This document shows, piece by piece, positions 21,074-31,924 of a stretch of 64,000 bases of DNA. The position numbers were made by a program, and so were the translations under genes. The notes beneath the pieces were generated by a model. The model was not told the DNA's origin and searched no databases. It worked only from the letters and a program-made list of their open reading frames with translations. Where the stretch lies: positions 48,103,843 to 48,167,842 of the forward strand of contig OZ038384.1 of NCBI GenBank assembly GCA_964036045.1. Reading direction: 5' to 3'. How positions within the stretch are numbered: position 1 is the first letter of the stretch; every line of letters begins with the position of its first letter. The stretch comes from Eutreptiella sp. 'Long Island Sound 2002' (Eukaryota > Euglenozoa > Euglenophyceae > Eutreptiales > Eutreptiaceae).

Positions 21074-21340
21074 TCAAACGCTTGTTGCTCTTGTGGGCCT
21101 CAGCGCCAAGTAGTACTCTTCTTGATCAGGTCCGTCAGAATGGGGCTGTTGTAGGTGAAGCTTTTGATATGGTGGCGATACAAGGTGCACGCCCCAATGA
21201 AAACTGCGTACATCATGAAGTCCTTTCTTGGGGTCTTCGTGTCGTACCTTAGTGTCCATCAGGGGTTTGGCTTCAAAGGCCGCTGGGGTCCACCACCCAT
21301 AGCCAACGTCAAACCCCAGGTACTGCATGGTCTCCTGCAT
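21074..21340 (-). pseudogene. RT thumb/connection fragment of element B
   Basis: Contains MQETMQYLGFDVGYGWWTP and DPKKGLHDVRSF, matching MEYLGFDVGYGWWKP and DPKKGLHDVRSFVGACN of element A. It is out of frame with RT upstream (21259) and RNase H downstream (20775); both junctions are frameshifts or stops. The RNase H start (20776-21073) is also broken. Confidence 0.7.
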
Positions 21341-22764
21341 GAACTCTCCAGCTTGAGTCGTGTGTGGTTCTGTTGGCAGACCGCAAAGAACTCACCCAAG
21401 AGGATTAGGTGATTGTCCTTGGTATTGGTCCAGAGGCATACATTGTTGATGTGTGCTTCCATCTGGGCCCCACGGGATATGAGTTCTTGCACCTTAGCTC
21501 TTCGTCGTAGGAAGGACAGGATCTTGTTCATCAGCTCTTTGAATGGAGCGGCTGCGTTGGCCACGCCAAAGGGCATGACCTTCCACCTCAACACCCTTCC
21601 CTGAGGGGTGATGAAGGCTAGTAGCTCCTGAGCGTTGGGCGTCAGGTCCACCTGCCAGAATCCGCTCCTCTTGTCCATCTTGGTCTTGTAGCGACAGGAG
21701 GCTATCTTCTCAAGGGTAGACTCCATATTAGAAATGGACCCTGAGTGGTTCAGCGCTTTCTTGTTCAGCTCTCCGTAGTCCACTACCAGCCGTTTCGCTG
21801 TAGACCCAGGTTTAGCCACCAGGAAACAGGGGCTGCAGTGTTGGGGGTAGTCCCCGTCCTTGTACTCCAGGACTAGGCCAGCGTCGATACATTCTTGTAT
21901 CTGTCGCTCAATCTCGTCGGCCTGCTCTTTAGAAGCCGGATAGGGTCTCTTCCGGATCTTATGACCCACGAACTCGGGTTTCAGCTTGAGGTCCATCTGC
22001 ACCAGCTTGGCAGATGAGGCTTGGGCCGGAAGTTCTCCGAACACCTCCAGATAGGTCCCTTTAAGCTTCTGCACCCGCGGGTCCAATAGCTTGATCTTGT
22101 CCTCGAGGTCCTCGTCAGAGTGTAAGTTGCTTGCCCCCTGAGTAATAGACGTCGACAGGTGATCCTCCACCGACTCTTCGCCCTTGGTAGTGTCCTTCAA
22201 CCCTTGGTAGGCATGGAGTAGGTCTTGTTCAATCATCTTCGGTGGACGATGGTAACATAGGCCCGCTCGAGGGGGTTCACATACACCTTCCTCCGAGAGG
22301 TCGTCCTCCTCTGGGTTCTTCACATGGGCACCCCACACGGTCCTCATGAGCTTGAGATCTACCCCCCTTTGCCAGGTGGTGATCTTCTGTTCGAGGTCCT
22401 CCTTCAATTGGGATAGATCTCCCATACATCCTTGCTTCAGTGGCCATGAGCTGCGGGTAGGCTCAGCGTAGCATAGCTTCTCCGCCACCAACCTCCTCTT
22501 GGAGTCCACGTACTCCCCTAGCCTGGATCGGGGATCCAGCTCTTCGTCCACGGGGTCTTCCACCCTCATGGAGAGTAGGGCTTTCAGTGGGGCGACGCAC
22601 TCAGCATTCTCCACTTCCTCCACGCAAGTCTGCACGAAGAAGGCGATGTGCTCAGTTTCGTCATCCGAGTGGATAGAGCTGGGGAGCTCGGATAGTCCAC
22701 ACTCAGAGACTCCATCAGGAACAGGTACATGGCAGGGAGAGTTGGAGGTGTTGGTGTTAGTCAC
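21259..22764 (-). pseudogene. Linker plus reverse transcriptase of element B
   Basis: 501 residues. Residues 1-240 are the acidic linker also present in A and C (for example SIHSDDETEH and EYVDSKRRLVAEKLCYAEP). RT follows: LVQMDLKLKPEF, CSPCFLVAKPG, RLVVDYGELNKK, MDKRSGFWQVDL, MPFGVANAAAPFKE. The motif C region is AHINNVCLWTN, so both catalytic aspartates are replaced by asparagine. The frame then shifts before the YLG motif. It cannot be an active enzyme. Confidence 0.8.
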
Positions 22765-22823
22765 GACGTTTTCATCCCCTCCGGGTATAGTCTCAATAGC
22801 ATCTTGACGTCATAGTCGATCGT

Positions 22824-23264
22824 TCAAGTCACCTGAGGTGAGTCCATCGCTTTCCCATTGTATAGCCTGGACCAGACTCGAGTCCAGGTCCTCCCAGGGG
22901 ATGGAGGTAAGACCTCTGTCCACCACACTGAGCATACTCCCCCATCGGGGTTTCCAATAGGCGTCTTACGCCCCAGAGGCACGTAGATGGCCTCATCAGG
23001 TAATGGAACGGAGCTGATAGTCAGCCTGTCCAGGAGGGTAGGCAGTACTCGTTGCCCCCATGGGCTCCCCAATCGGGGGAACATAGGACCATACCAGAAC
23101 GTTCCAAGGCTACCTTGGTCAAGATCTTCCCAAGTTCACTGAACCTGGGGTTCCCGTAAGCCATCCCGAAGGAGGGCCAGTAAATTTGTAGCTGCAGTTT
23201 TTACCTTTGCTGCAGTAAAGGTCCAAGACATGTTGCTCGTCGCTGGCGAGCAACTCCACACTCG
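22824..23264 (-). pseudogene. Methyltransferase-like domain of element B (frameshifted)
   Basis: Three frames together give the counterpart of the extra domain in A: HVLDLYCSKGKNCSY, then GMAYGNPRFSELGKILTK and MVLCSPDWGAHGGNEY, then LLDRLTISSVPLPDEAIYVP. The NPPF box of A is NPRF here. Two frameshifts break it. Position between protease and linker/RT is the same as in A and C. Confidence 0.6.
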
Positions 23265-23705
23265 GGTCTTCCCTAGAGTAACCCAACTCCTTCAGACCTT
23301 GGTCTATGACTTCCCCCAATAGTTGATAGTCCTCAGTGTTGGAAGCCGCCATCATGTTCGAGGGCTCTTCCTTCGATACCCTCAGGTAGCTCGAGGTGTG
23401 CTCCCACTGCTCCAGTGGCACGGACTCTCTGCCATGGCTGTGGTCCACGTAGAGGAGGTAGGGTGCTTGCAGCGTCAGGGAATGTATCTGGCAGTGCTGC
23501 ACGAAGAAGTCAGTCCCCAATACAAAGTCGAAGGCCTCAGTGTCCATCACATAGAACCAATGGGCGATAGTTTGGGAGCCCATAGGTACCTCCACTTCAC
23601 AGTCCCTGCAGCTGTGCACCACATGTCCTTCCCCCATTCGTATAGCTGCGGTAGTCATGGTGTTCTTCAGGCTCCCACAAGGTAAAATGTTCTTGGCCAC
23701 TATAG
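23265..23705 (-). repeat. 441-bp flanking duplication, left copy (partner 28820-29260)
   Basis: Aligns without gaps to 28820-29260 at a constant offset of 5555, with about 13 differences (97 percent identity). It encodes the protease C-terminal part of element B (from KNILPCGSLKNTMTT onward). The two copies flank the 5.1-kb insertion exactly, so they behave as a very long target-site duplication or a local duplication made on insertion. Confidence 0.85.
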
Positions 23706-23726
23706 GTAGGTAGGTAGGTAGGTATC
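23706..23726 (-). repeat. (TACC)n tail of the VNTR retroposon
   Basis: Five tandem gtag units on the plus strand directly abut the duplicated target. In the element sense this is a 3' terminal microsatellite, as in LINEs and SINEs that lack poly(A). Confidence 0.65.
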
Positions 23727-24284
23727 TTCGGGAGCTCGGGATGCCTGCTTTGACATTGCAGAAAGAAGGTCTTACCAAGGGGACGTCCTGTCCCTCCAAC
23801 TGCCCTATGTCAGGTGCCTCTTGAGCCGCTCCCGCATGTGCTTGAAAAGGCATTGTCGCGGCCACCCGGTCCATGTGTTTCAGGTGGGAGGGTGTCCCCA
23901 CATGTGTCCATGGGTAGGGCCACATGCCCCCTCCTTTGGGCGGCAGCTCTGGGGGCTGCCAGGCCGTGTGGAGTATCTCTCACCACAAGGGGTATTGCTC
24001 CCGCTAGTCTACGGTACGACCGCCTCACCCTTGTGACTTGAGTTCCGGGGCCACTCTGCTTGGCAGGCGACCCCCTCCTGGACTGTGTACCGGCTCGCCT
24101 GTCACCGGTTGCTTCCATGGCTCCGGGTGACGTTTGCCATGGTCCCTGATGCAGCCTGACCGGGCTCGGACCAGTGGTCTTGGAGTACCGCTCCTGCCAC
24201 TGGCCCGGTGGGTCGGCTGGGTCGCCCCAGTGCGTCCGACCCATGGGGTGTTGGTTCTTTCCTGTCCCTCGGCCGCCCTACGTG
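23727..24284 (-). other. 3' unique segment of the VNTR retroposon
   Basis: An open minus-strand frame (24244-23810) reads through this part but shows no domain: it is rich in R, G, P and T. This may be the 3' UTR, or a shortened coding end, taken from a partner LINE. No similarity to 4437-4905 is evident. Confidence 0.35.
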
Positions 24285-24449
24285 TGTGCAGTGTCCTGGG
24301 CCGCTTGGCTCCTGTTCACCTGTGTGCCCGCGCGGTTTGCTCTGTTGCGTCTGCGGTGTCCTGGGCCACTTGGCTCCTGTTCACCGGTGTGCTCGCTCGG
24401 TGTGTTGTGTTGCGTGTGCGGTGTCCCTTGCTCCTCCCTTTTTTCTTGC

Positions 24450-25950
24450 TTTTCCCCCCTTTTTTTTTCTTCTTCATTACGGGGGCGGCTCGGGTGCGGC
24501 GTTTTTGTTGCTGTGCGTGGGTGTGGGTGTGTGCCGGTGCCGGTGCTGGTCCGGGCGTGGATGTCCTGGGGAACGGGGGTCGGGTGGCTGTTGCGCTCTG
24601 GGTTCCCTGCGTGTGCGCCGGCCCCCAGGCTTCCGGTTTCCAGGGCGCCGGTCCGGGGGGGTGCTGACGGCGGGTGGTTGGCGGCTGTGGCGGCGTGGCG
24701 CTTGCGTGGGTGGTCACGGCCCCTGGGTAGCGCCTGGGTGGCGTGGCCGGGCGCGGGTGCGCGTGTGGGTGTGTTCATGGCGTGGGCTGATGAGGAGGTG
24801 GGCAGTGTGGGCGTGGTTGGTTTGTGTGGGTGTCGGGTACGTGTGCGCCGAAGGCGCGGTGGGTTAGGTTGGGGCACTGTGGGCGATGCAATGGTTGGAG
24901 GAGATGTTGGTGACGCCTACGGGGGGGGTGCTGTAGGCGTCGAAACGGGTTGGTGTTGTTGGCGCTGGTGCTTCAGGTGATGCGCCGGGCGGCCACGGGG
25001 TTGGTGACTCTGATGGTGTCATAGGTGACAGGGCGGGCGCTGGGGGGGGGGCTGCGGCTCCGTTGGTCGCTGTAGGTGGTGCAGTGGGTGGTGGCGTAAC
25101 TGGTGATGTCGGCTGTGGGGTGCTGCAGGTGACGTCGATGGTGAGGGCGCTGCGGGTGGTGTCATGGGTGGTGGCGATGCTGATGTGGGTGTTGCAGGTG
25201 GTGTGCCGACTGGTGGCGCCGCTGGTACTGTCCTTGCGTAGGGTGGTGCTCGGGGTGCTGTGGGCCGTGGTGTTGTCGGTGGTGCCGATGGTGAGGGTGA
25301 CGCAGGCGATTCACCGGGTGACGGTGAGGCCGGTGTGTGCCGTAGGTGACGCGCTGGGAACGGGTGGTGGGGGGCTGGAGGGGGGGTTGCCGTTGGTGCA
25401 ACGGGCGATGGTGGCGTTGGTGCCGCCGGTGGTTGGTCGGGTGCTGGTGTTGTGGGTGAAGGGCGTTTGCGAGGCTGATGGTGTTGGTGGCGAGGGTGTT
25501 GCATGTGGTGCAACGGGTGATGGGGACGCCGGTGGCGCCGACGGTGGGGAGTGCAGTGGGTGGTGGCGTCGCTGGTGATGCCGATAGCGATGGGTGTTGT
25601 AGGCGTTGTCACGGGTGATGGTGACGTAAGCGGCGTCCATGGCGGGCGGGGTGTTGTGGGTGATGCTACGGGTAGTGGCGCCGCTGGCGACTCTGATGAC
25701 GGTGAGCGCAGCTGTGGTGGGTTCTCTGACGTGTGTGGCCGGCTGGTGGCGGGTGTGGTCGGGCCGGTGTGGGCTGGGTGGTGGTGGTGGTTGTGGCTGG
25801 ACTGCTGGGTGGTCGTGGTGTCGGTGGGCGGCCCTGATGATGGGCCTTGGGTGTGTGGTGACAGGTGGGCGTGTATGGTGGTGGTGATGGTGTGTCATTG
25901 CGGGTGGTGTTGGCTGTGGTAACGTTGGGCGTGTGGTTTGCGATAACTGA
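24450..25950 (-). repeat. Low-complexity GC-rich segment
   Basis: Irregular repeats of ggtgatg, ggtgacg and gtggcg words on the plus strand with no fixed period. The minus strand is T-poor and open in several frames, with composition like APPS/T-P-H repeats. I do not regard any of these frames as a gene. Confidence 0.55.
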
Positions 25951-26029
25951 GCACTCACCCCTCCGAGTGGCGCGGGCCCGGTGGTCCGGTAGCCCGTCCG
26001 GCAGGCAGTGCGTGCCCGCCGGGTCCTCA

Positions 26030-26490
26030 CGCGTCGCTTCGGACGGCGGCTGTTCCGTAGCCGGCAGGGGCTGGGTTCACGGCCGGGCGCACACACGTCC
26101 CTCTGGACGGCGGCTGTTTCTTAGCCAGCAGGGGCTGGGTTCACTGCGGGGTGCGCACACATCCATCCGGACGGCGGCTGTTTCGTAGCCCGCAGGGGCT
26201 GGGTTCAGTGCCGGGCGCACACACGTCCATCCGGACGGCGGCTGGTTTGTAGCCGGCAGGGGCTGGGTTCACTGCCGGGCGCACACAGGTCCATCCGGAC
26301 GGCGGCTGTCTCGTAGCCGGCAGGGGCTGGGTTCACTGCCGGGCGCACACACGTCCATCCGGACGGCGGCTGGTTCGTAGCCGGCAGGGGCTGGGTTCAC
26401 TGCCGGGCGCACACACGTCCGTCAGGACGGCAGCTGTTTCGTAGCCGGCAGGGGTTGGGTACCCTGCCGGGCGCACACACGTCTATCCGG
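26030..26490 (-). repeat. 64-bp tandem repeat (about 8 units)
   Basis: gacggcggctg recurs at 26106, 26170 and 26234, a constant 64-bp step. Each unit also has the phrase gcaggggctgggttcact and a cgcacacacgtcc segment. Confidence 0.85.
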
Positions 26491-26989
26491 ACGGCGGCTG
26501 TTGCGCTGTGGGGACTGCGGGGCTTGGACTTGTTCTTGGCGGCTCGTTCGTCATCGCACGTGGGTGTTTGCCGTGGTGGTGTCGTGTTTTGTGCCGTGGT
26601 GCGTGCTGGCGTGCGGTGCTGCGTGTGTGCCCTGCTTGGCCTGTGTGTGGCGCCTGCTCCTTGCCCGGGCGTGCTGTTGCGCAGGCGCGGAAACACACCC
26701 TCTCTCTGGCGGGCCCGTTTGGCTCCATGGCGGGCCCTGTTGGAGCCCGGCTGCGGCCCGGTGCGGGGCAGTGGGGTGTGTGTAGGTTTTGGGGGGGGGG
26801 TTTGGTTCCTCTCCCCTCGCCTTCCCCGCCTTGTCCCTCTGTCCCTTTTCGCCGGCCTGCCCTGCCTGCCTACTCTCTTCGTACCCGCTGGGTTGGCCTT
26901 GGCCGGACGGTTGGTCTTGGTGGTCTGACATGGTGTTTCTCTCTTGCAGGGCGGCGTGGGCTGGGTTCGTTTTGGGGGCGGGTTGCTCG

Positions 26990-28800
26990 TGTGGTGTGCC
27001 GTGCTGCGTGTACGGTGTCCTGGGCCTCCTGGCTCCTGTTTACCAGCGTGCATGCCCTGTGTGTGGTGTTGCGTGTGCGGTGTTCTGAGCCGCTTGGCTC
27101 CTGTTCACCGGTGTGCAAGCTCTGTGTGTGGTGTTGTTTGTACGGTGTCCTGGGCCTCCTGGCTCCTGTTCACCGGTGTGCACGCTCTGTGTGTGGTGTT
27201 GTGTGTACGGTGTCCTGGGCCTCCTGGCTCCTGTTCACTGGTGTGCACGCTCTGTGTGTGGTGTTGTGTGTACGGTGTCCTGGGCCTCCTGGCTCCTGTT
27301 CACCGGTGTGCACGCTCTGTGCGTGGTGTTGCGTGTACGGTGTCCTGGGCCTCCTGGCTCCTGTTCACCGGTGTGCACGCTCTGTGTGTGGTGTTGCGTG
27401 TACGGCGTCCTGGGCCTCCTGGCTCCTGTTCACCGGTGTGCACGCTCTATGTGTGGTGTTGCGTGTACGGTGTCCTGGGCCTCCTGGCTCCTGTTCACCG
27501 GTGTGCACGCTCTGTGTGTGGTGTTGCGTGTACGGCGTCCTGGGCCTCCTGGCTCCTGTTCACCGGTGTGCACGCTCTGTGTGTGGTGTTGTGTGTACAG
27601 TGTCCTGGGCCCCCTCGCTCCTGTTCACCGGTGTGCACGCTCTGTGTGTGGTGTTGCGTGTACGGCGTCCTGGGCCTCCTGGCTCCTGTTCACCGGTGTG
27701 CACGCTCTGTGCGTGGTGTTGCGTGTACGGCATCCTGGGCCTCCTGGCTCCTGTTCACCGGTGTGCACGCTCTGTGTGTGGTGTTGTGTGTACGGTGTCC
27801 TGGGCCTCCTGGCTTTTGTTCACCGGTGTGCACACTCTGTGCCTGGTGTTGCGTGTACGGTGTCGTGGGCCTCCTGGCTCCTGTTCACCGGCGTGCACGC
27901 TCTGTGTGTGGTGTTGCGTGTACGGCGTCCTGGGCCTCCTGGCTCCTGTTCACCGGTGTGCACGCTCTGTGTGTGGTGTTGCGTGTACGGTGTCCTTGGC
28001 CTCCTGGCTCCTGTTCTCCGGTTTGCACGCTCTGTGTGTGGTGTTGCGTGTACGGCGTCCTGGGCCTCCTGGCTCCTGTTCACCGGTCTGCACGCTCTGT
28101 GTGTGGTGTTGTGTGTACGGTGTCCTGGGCCTCCTGGCTCCTGTTCAGAGGTGTGCACGCTCTGTGTGTGGTGTTGCGTGTACGGCGTCCTGGGCCTCCT
28201 GGCTCCTGTTCACCGGTCTGCACGCTCTGTGTGTGGTGTTGCGTGTACGGCGTCCTGGGCCTCCTGGCTCCTGTTCACCGGTGTGCACGTCCTGTGCGTG
28301 GTGTTGCATGTACGGTGTCCTGGGCTTCCTGGGTCCTGTTCACCAGTGTGCACGCTCTGTGTGTGGTGTTGGGTGTACGGCGGCCTGGGCCTCCTGGCTC
28401 CTGTTCACCGGTGTGCACGCTCTGTGTGTGCTGTTGCGTGTACGGTGTCCTGGGCCTCCTGGCTCCTGTTCACCGGTGTGCACGCTCTGTGTGTGGTGTT
28501 GCACGTACGGTGTCCTGGGCCTCCTGGCTCCTGTTCACCGGTGTGCACGCTTTGGGTGCGGTGTTGTGTGTGCGGTGTCCTCGGCCTCTTGGCTCCTGTT
28601 CTCTGGTGCACGTGCTTGTTGTGTTGTGTCGTTTGTGCCGCGTTCTGGGCTTCTCGGCTCCTGTCATCCGGCGTGTCCGCTCTGTGTGCGGTGTCGTGTG
28701 TGTGGTCTCCTGGGCCTTTTGGCCCTTTTGTGCTGGTGTGCTCGGGTGGCGTGTGTTGTGTTGTGTGTGTGGCGTCCTGGGACACTTGATTTGTGTTCTC
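26990..28800 (-). repeat. 65-bp tandem repeat (about 27 units)
   Basis: The gtgtg of caccggtgtgcacgctct recurs at 27176, 27241 and 27306, a 65-bp step, across the whole interval, with degenerate units beyond 28560. Two isolated units lie at 24285-24430. 65 is not a multiple of 3, so open frames rotate between units; the 777-residue plus-strand frame here is a by-product of T-poor repeats. Confidence 0.9.
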
Positions 28801-28819
28801 CGGTGTCGCGGCGTGTTGC

Positions 28820-29260
28820 GGTCTTCCCTAGAGTAACTTAACTCCTTCAGACCTTGGTCTATGACTTCCCCCAATAGTTGATAGTCCTCAGTGTTGGAAG
28901 CCGCCATCATGTTCGAGGGCTCCTCCTTCGATACCCTCAGGTAGCTCGAGGTGTGCTCCCACTGCTCCAGTGGCACGTACTCTCTGCCATGGCTGTGGTC
29001 CACGTAGAGGAGGTCCGGCGCTTGCGGCGTCAGGGAATGTATCTGGCAGTGCTGCACGAAGAAGTCAGTCCCCAATACAAAGTCGAAGGCCTCAGTGTCC
29101 ATCACATAGAACCAATGGGCGATAGTTCGGGAGCCCATAGGTACCTCCACTTCACAGTCCCCGCAGCTGTGCACCACATGTCCTTCCCTCATTCGTATAG
29201 CCGCGGTAGTCATGGTGTTCTTCAGGCTCCCACAAGGTAAAATGCTCTTGGCCACTATAG
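28820..29260 (-). repeat. 441-bp flanking duplication, right copy (partner 23265-23705)
   Basis: See the left copy. Boundaries: 28820 is the first matching base next to the retroposon's 5' end, and 29260 is the last base before copy 2 continues into the protease active-site region that the left copy lacks. Confidence 0.85.
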
Positions 29261-29330
29261 ATATGGTGGCTCCAGTATCCAATACCCCCAGGTATTCACG
29301 TCCCCCTAGTCGGATACGTACCCAGAACAC
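28820..29330 (-). pseudogene. Protease of element B
   Basis: Starts with MFWVRIRLGGREYLGVLDTG and carries an intact retropepsin motif, LDTGATISIVAK. Downstream FDFVLGTDFFVQH matches FDIFIGTDFLQRN in A. The frame runs on into the VNTR insertion, so the natural polyprotein is cut at 28820. The matching 3' part is repeated at 23265-23705. Its role is cleavage of the gag-pol polyprotein. Confidence 0.75.
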
Positions 29331-29360
29331 CAGGTCCAGGGCCTCACCGAAGCGTCCCTG

Positions 29361-31035
29361 TCAGTACTCTGCGGGACAGGTCACCTTGAACCCCTTGTTC
29401 CACAATTTGCGGGCCATCCTCATGAAACGGCCTCTCTTCTTGGCGTTGCCGTCATCACCACCTTCATGCTCACGCTTGGCCCCTTGTTCTCGCTGGGCCT
29501 GAGTTTGCGAGCGTGTGGCAGCACCAGACTGCCCTCCAGAGGGCTCGGACTTCCCCCCCTGGATTAGGGTTGGGGTTACCTCCGTTCTTGTCTGGGTTCT
29601 TGTTGCCCTTGTCTGGCTGGCGGTTAGTGCCTCCTCCTCGTCCACCTTGACTCTTGTCTTGCCCGTTTCCAAGTCCTTTCAACTTGGCCTTGCCGGAGTC
29701 GTTGCCGTTGCCCTTGCCACCGCCCTTGCCAGAGCCTTTGCCAGGATCCTCGCCCTTCAGCTTCGCCGACAGGCGCTGCTTGTGGTAGCACTCATCCTAG
29801 TAGTGCTTCCCCTTCCCACAGAAGGCACAGGTGATATTCCACCTGTAGGGATCCGGCATCCTGGCCTTGGCGCTGGTGTTGGTGTCCTGCTTCTTCCCTT
29901 GGACTACGAAGCAGTCTCGCTGCTCGCAGTCAGGGGCGTGCCGCAGGTGGCCATGCTCATCTCTGTAATCGCACCAGAAGAGCTCCTTGACATTTTCAAT
30001 GATCCGGGCGTGTTTCAGGGTAGTCCCCTGTCCAGGTCTGGGTCCTTGGTACCCTTTGCCATGGCTTCCAGAGCCTCCCTCTCCAGGACGGTAGGCGTTC
30101 AGGTGCTGGTCGCTTTCTTTCTCCAGCGCCAGCTCGGAGAGTAGCACACACAAATCCTCGTAGTTGAGGTCTCCAGCCTTGCGGTCTGCCGTTGACCAGC
30201 ATTCGTCCCACAGCTCCCGAGGGAGCTTAGCCACCAACCAGAAAAGCAGGTCGTCGCTGCTGTAGGAACCGGGCGTCAATCGTCCAGCACAGTGATCCAG
30301 GTCAGCCAGTAGCTCAGATACCCTGCCAGGTTTGGGGTTGTTGGGCAGCACGACCAGGTTCTGGATCTCGGCCCTGATGGAGAGGTCGGTTTCATAGGTT
30401 GGGTACTGCCTCTCCAAGGCAACCAACACATCGGCAAAGGTGGCGGACTTAGTCAAGATCTGCTTGACCCGCTTCTCGGGGTACTTGGTCTTGCAGCACT
30501 GCAGTAGCAGATCACACTTGACCCGCCCACTAGCATGTGTTTGGAGGAACCGGCCAAAGTTCTCAGCGAACTTGCCGAGATCCTTGCCTGCGAACTCAGG
30601 CAGGTTCACCACGATCTTTGAGGTTGCAATGGCCTTAGCCTCCTGAGGCCTGCGTCCCTCAGGGCGCGGGGTCTTCCTCTTCTTCTTCTTCTTCTGCCCA
30701 CTTGGGTTCTCAGGGTCCTTAGGGTCCTCGTCCTCCGAGGGCGAAGCAGAAGTCATGGACGGCGGCTCATTGTCAGAGGGGTCTCCGACTAGGTCACTAG
30801 AGCCATAGGGCTCCACGTCAACCATTGCCCTCAGGGCTGTCAGCCCCAGCCGGTCCAGCTCGGCTTTCGTGGAATTCCCCACGTGGCTGTAGGGTGGCTG
30901 GGCCGTTCTCGGTATGAAAAGGCTTCTCGGTATAACTGCAGGGGTCGGCATTGGTCGGCTCCTCAGGCTCCCCAGGTTGTTTGTCAACCCTGCCACCAGG
31001 TGATTGGCCTGTACTCGGTGGGGTGAAACTCCCAC
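29361..31035 (-). pseudogene. Gag capsid and nucleocapsid of element B
   Basis: The capsid frame 31035-29797 contains ITKI-type leader sequence, IVVNLPEFAGKDLGKF, KTKYPEKRVKQIL, PTYETDLSIRAEIQ and a basic KKKKKRKTPRPEGRR stretch. The zinc knuckle reads CAFCGKGKHY, then a stop codon, then DEC, so a nonsense mutation sits inside the CCHC motif near 29797. The C-terminal gag part is in another frame at 29672-29361 (KKRGRFMRMARKLWNKGF). Protein would coat element RNA. Confidence 0.75.
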
Positions 31036-31185
31036 GATGGTAGGTGATGCTTGGGGTGGAATCAGGAGCTCCAGTTTAGCCCGAATCTCTTGAGTGAGAT
31101 CGCCAACAATTTTAGAGGTGGCTCCTCGGAGTGCCTCGTTTATCTCCGACCGCGTCAGGGACCTGTTTGAGGATCTTCCAGATCC

Positions 31186-31830
31186 TCAACCCCTGCTCCC
31201 GCATGACTCAGGGCCTCTCCTCAGCCCACTCAAGGTTGCATACCCAGGAACATCCACATAAGCTCCCGTAGCGGGTAGAGGTCGGTGATAGTCTGCCGCA
31301 TACCATCGGGGCACAGAACTCGAGGCCACTGGCTCATTGGCAGTAGTGGCCTCTGGAAGTGCAGTGGTAGATGGGTCGACACCATAGGCAGGGTAGGTAG
31401 GCATACCAGTAAAGCCTGTGCCCTCAGCCATAGGCCGGGTGGTTATGGGTGTGGATGTTGTAGCAGCTGGGTCTGGAGTTGGGAGTCTGGTGGTTGTAGG
31501 AGAGGGTGATGCGTGGAGGGCAGAGGCGCTTGGCGCGCCCTCGAAGTTTGACTCACTCGGCGGGTCGTGCTCATGGTCTACTCCTTCCCCTGCCATGCTT
31601 TCTCCTGCCTCCCTCTCTCTCTCCCTCTTTCTCTTCACAGGGTTGGTCGCCACTTCCTCGACTGAGAGGGCCGGCTGCAGTACCTCCAGCGAGTCATCAA
31701 CCACGTCCACTGGCCCATGTAAGGGCACCGAAGGTAGAGCGCTAGGTCCGGGTCCAGGTTCACCAGGTGCTGGCATTGCTGGCGCCTCAGGCGCCGTCCT
31801 CACGTCGGCGTCCTCCTTCTTAGTGTCCAT
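31186..31830 (-). pseudogene. Gag N-terminal region of element B
   Basis: 214 residues starting MDTKKEDADVRTAPEAPAMP about 80 nt after the primer-binding site. It is proline/alanine/threonine-rich and low in structure, with an internal basic stretch (VKRKREREREAG). A stop at the end separates it from the next gag part (31185-31036, with SLTRSEINEALRG). I choose this ATG because it is the first after the primer-binding site and the frame stays open. Confidence 0.6.
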
Positions 31831-31910
31831 ATTCGCGCTTCTTGCTTATGACAGTTCTCGGCGCACTGGATGTACGGCACGGAGTTGCTGCCGGTATGCA
31901 GAGATTGTCT

Positions 31911-31924
31911 GCCTCTTGCTACCA
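31911..31924 (-). promoter_or_regulatory. Primer-binding site of element B
   Basis: tggtagcaagaggc in the element sense directly follows the 5' LTR end, which starts agaa on the plus strand as in A. It differs from A's site by one extra base. Confidence 0.7.

Larger units (their letters stand above)
23706..28819 (-). mobile_element. VNTR-rich composite retroposon inside element B
   Basis: A 5,114-bp insertion between the two 441-bp copies. Element-sense order: about 27 units of a 65-bp repeat (28800-26990), a unique part (26990-26500), about 8 units of a 64-bp repeat (26480-26030), low-complexity GC-rich DNA (25950-24450), two more 65-bp-type units (24430-24285), a unique 3' part and a (TACC)n tail (23726-23706). 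A microsatellite tail at one end and duplicated target at both ends suggest target-primed reverse transcription. No RT or endonuclease is encoded, so it would be non-autonomous. The layout recalls primate SVA elements (VNTR plus tail) without sequence relation. Confidence 0.6.

Noticed and set aside
26990-28800. CRISPR array
   Set aside because: Units are contiguous 65-bp repeats without unique spacers, and the setting is eukaryotic.
26508-28841. 777-residue plus-strand frame with cysteine-rich repeats
   Set aside because: It is a translation of the 65-bp tandem array (65 is not a multiple of 3, so three units make one protein repeat), lies opposite to the inferred element direction, and has no domain.
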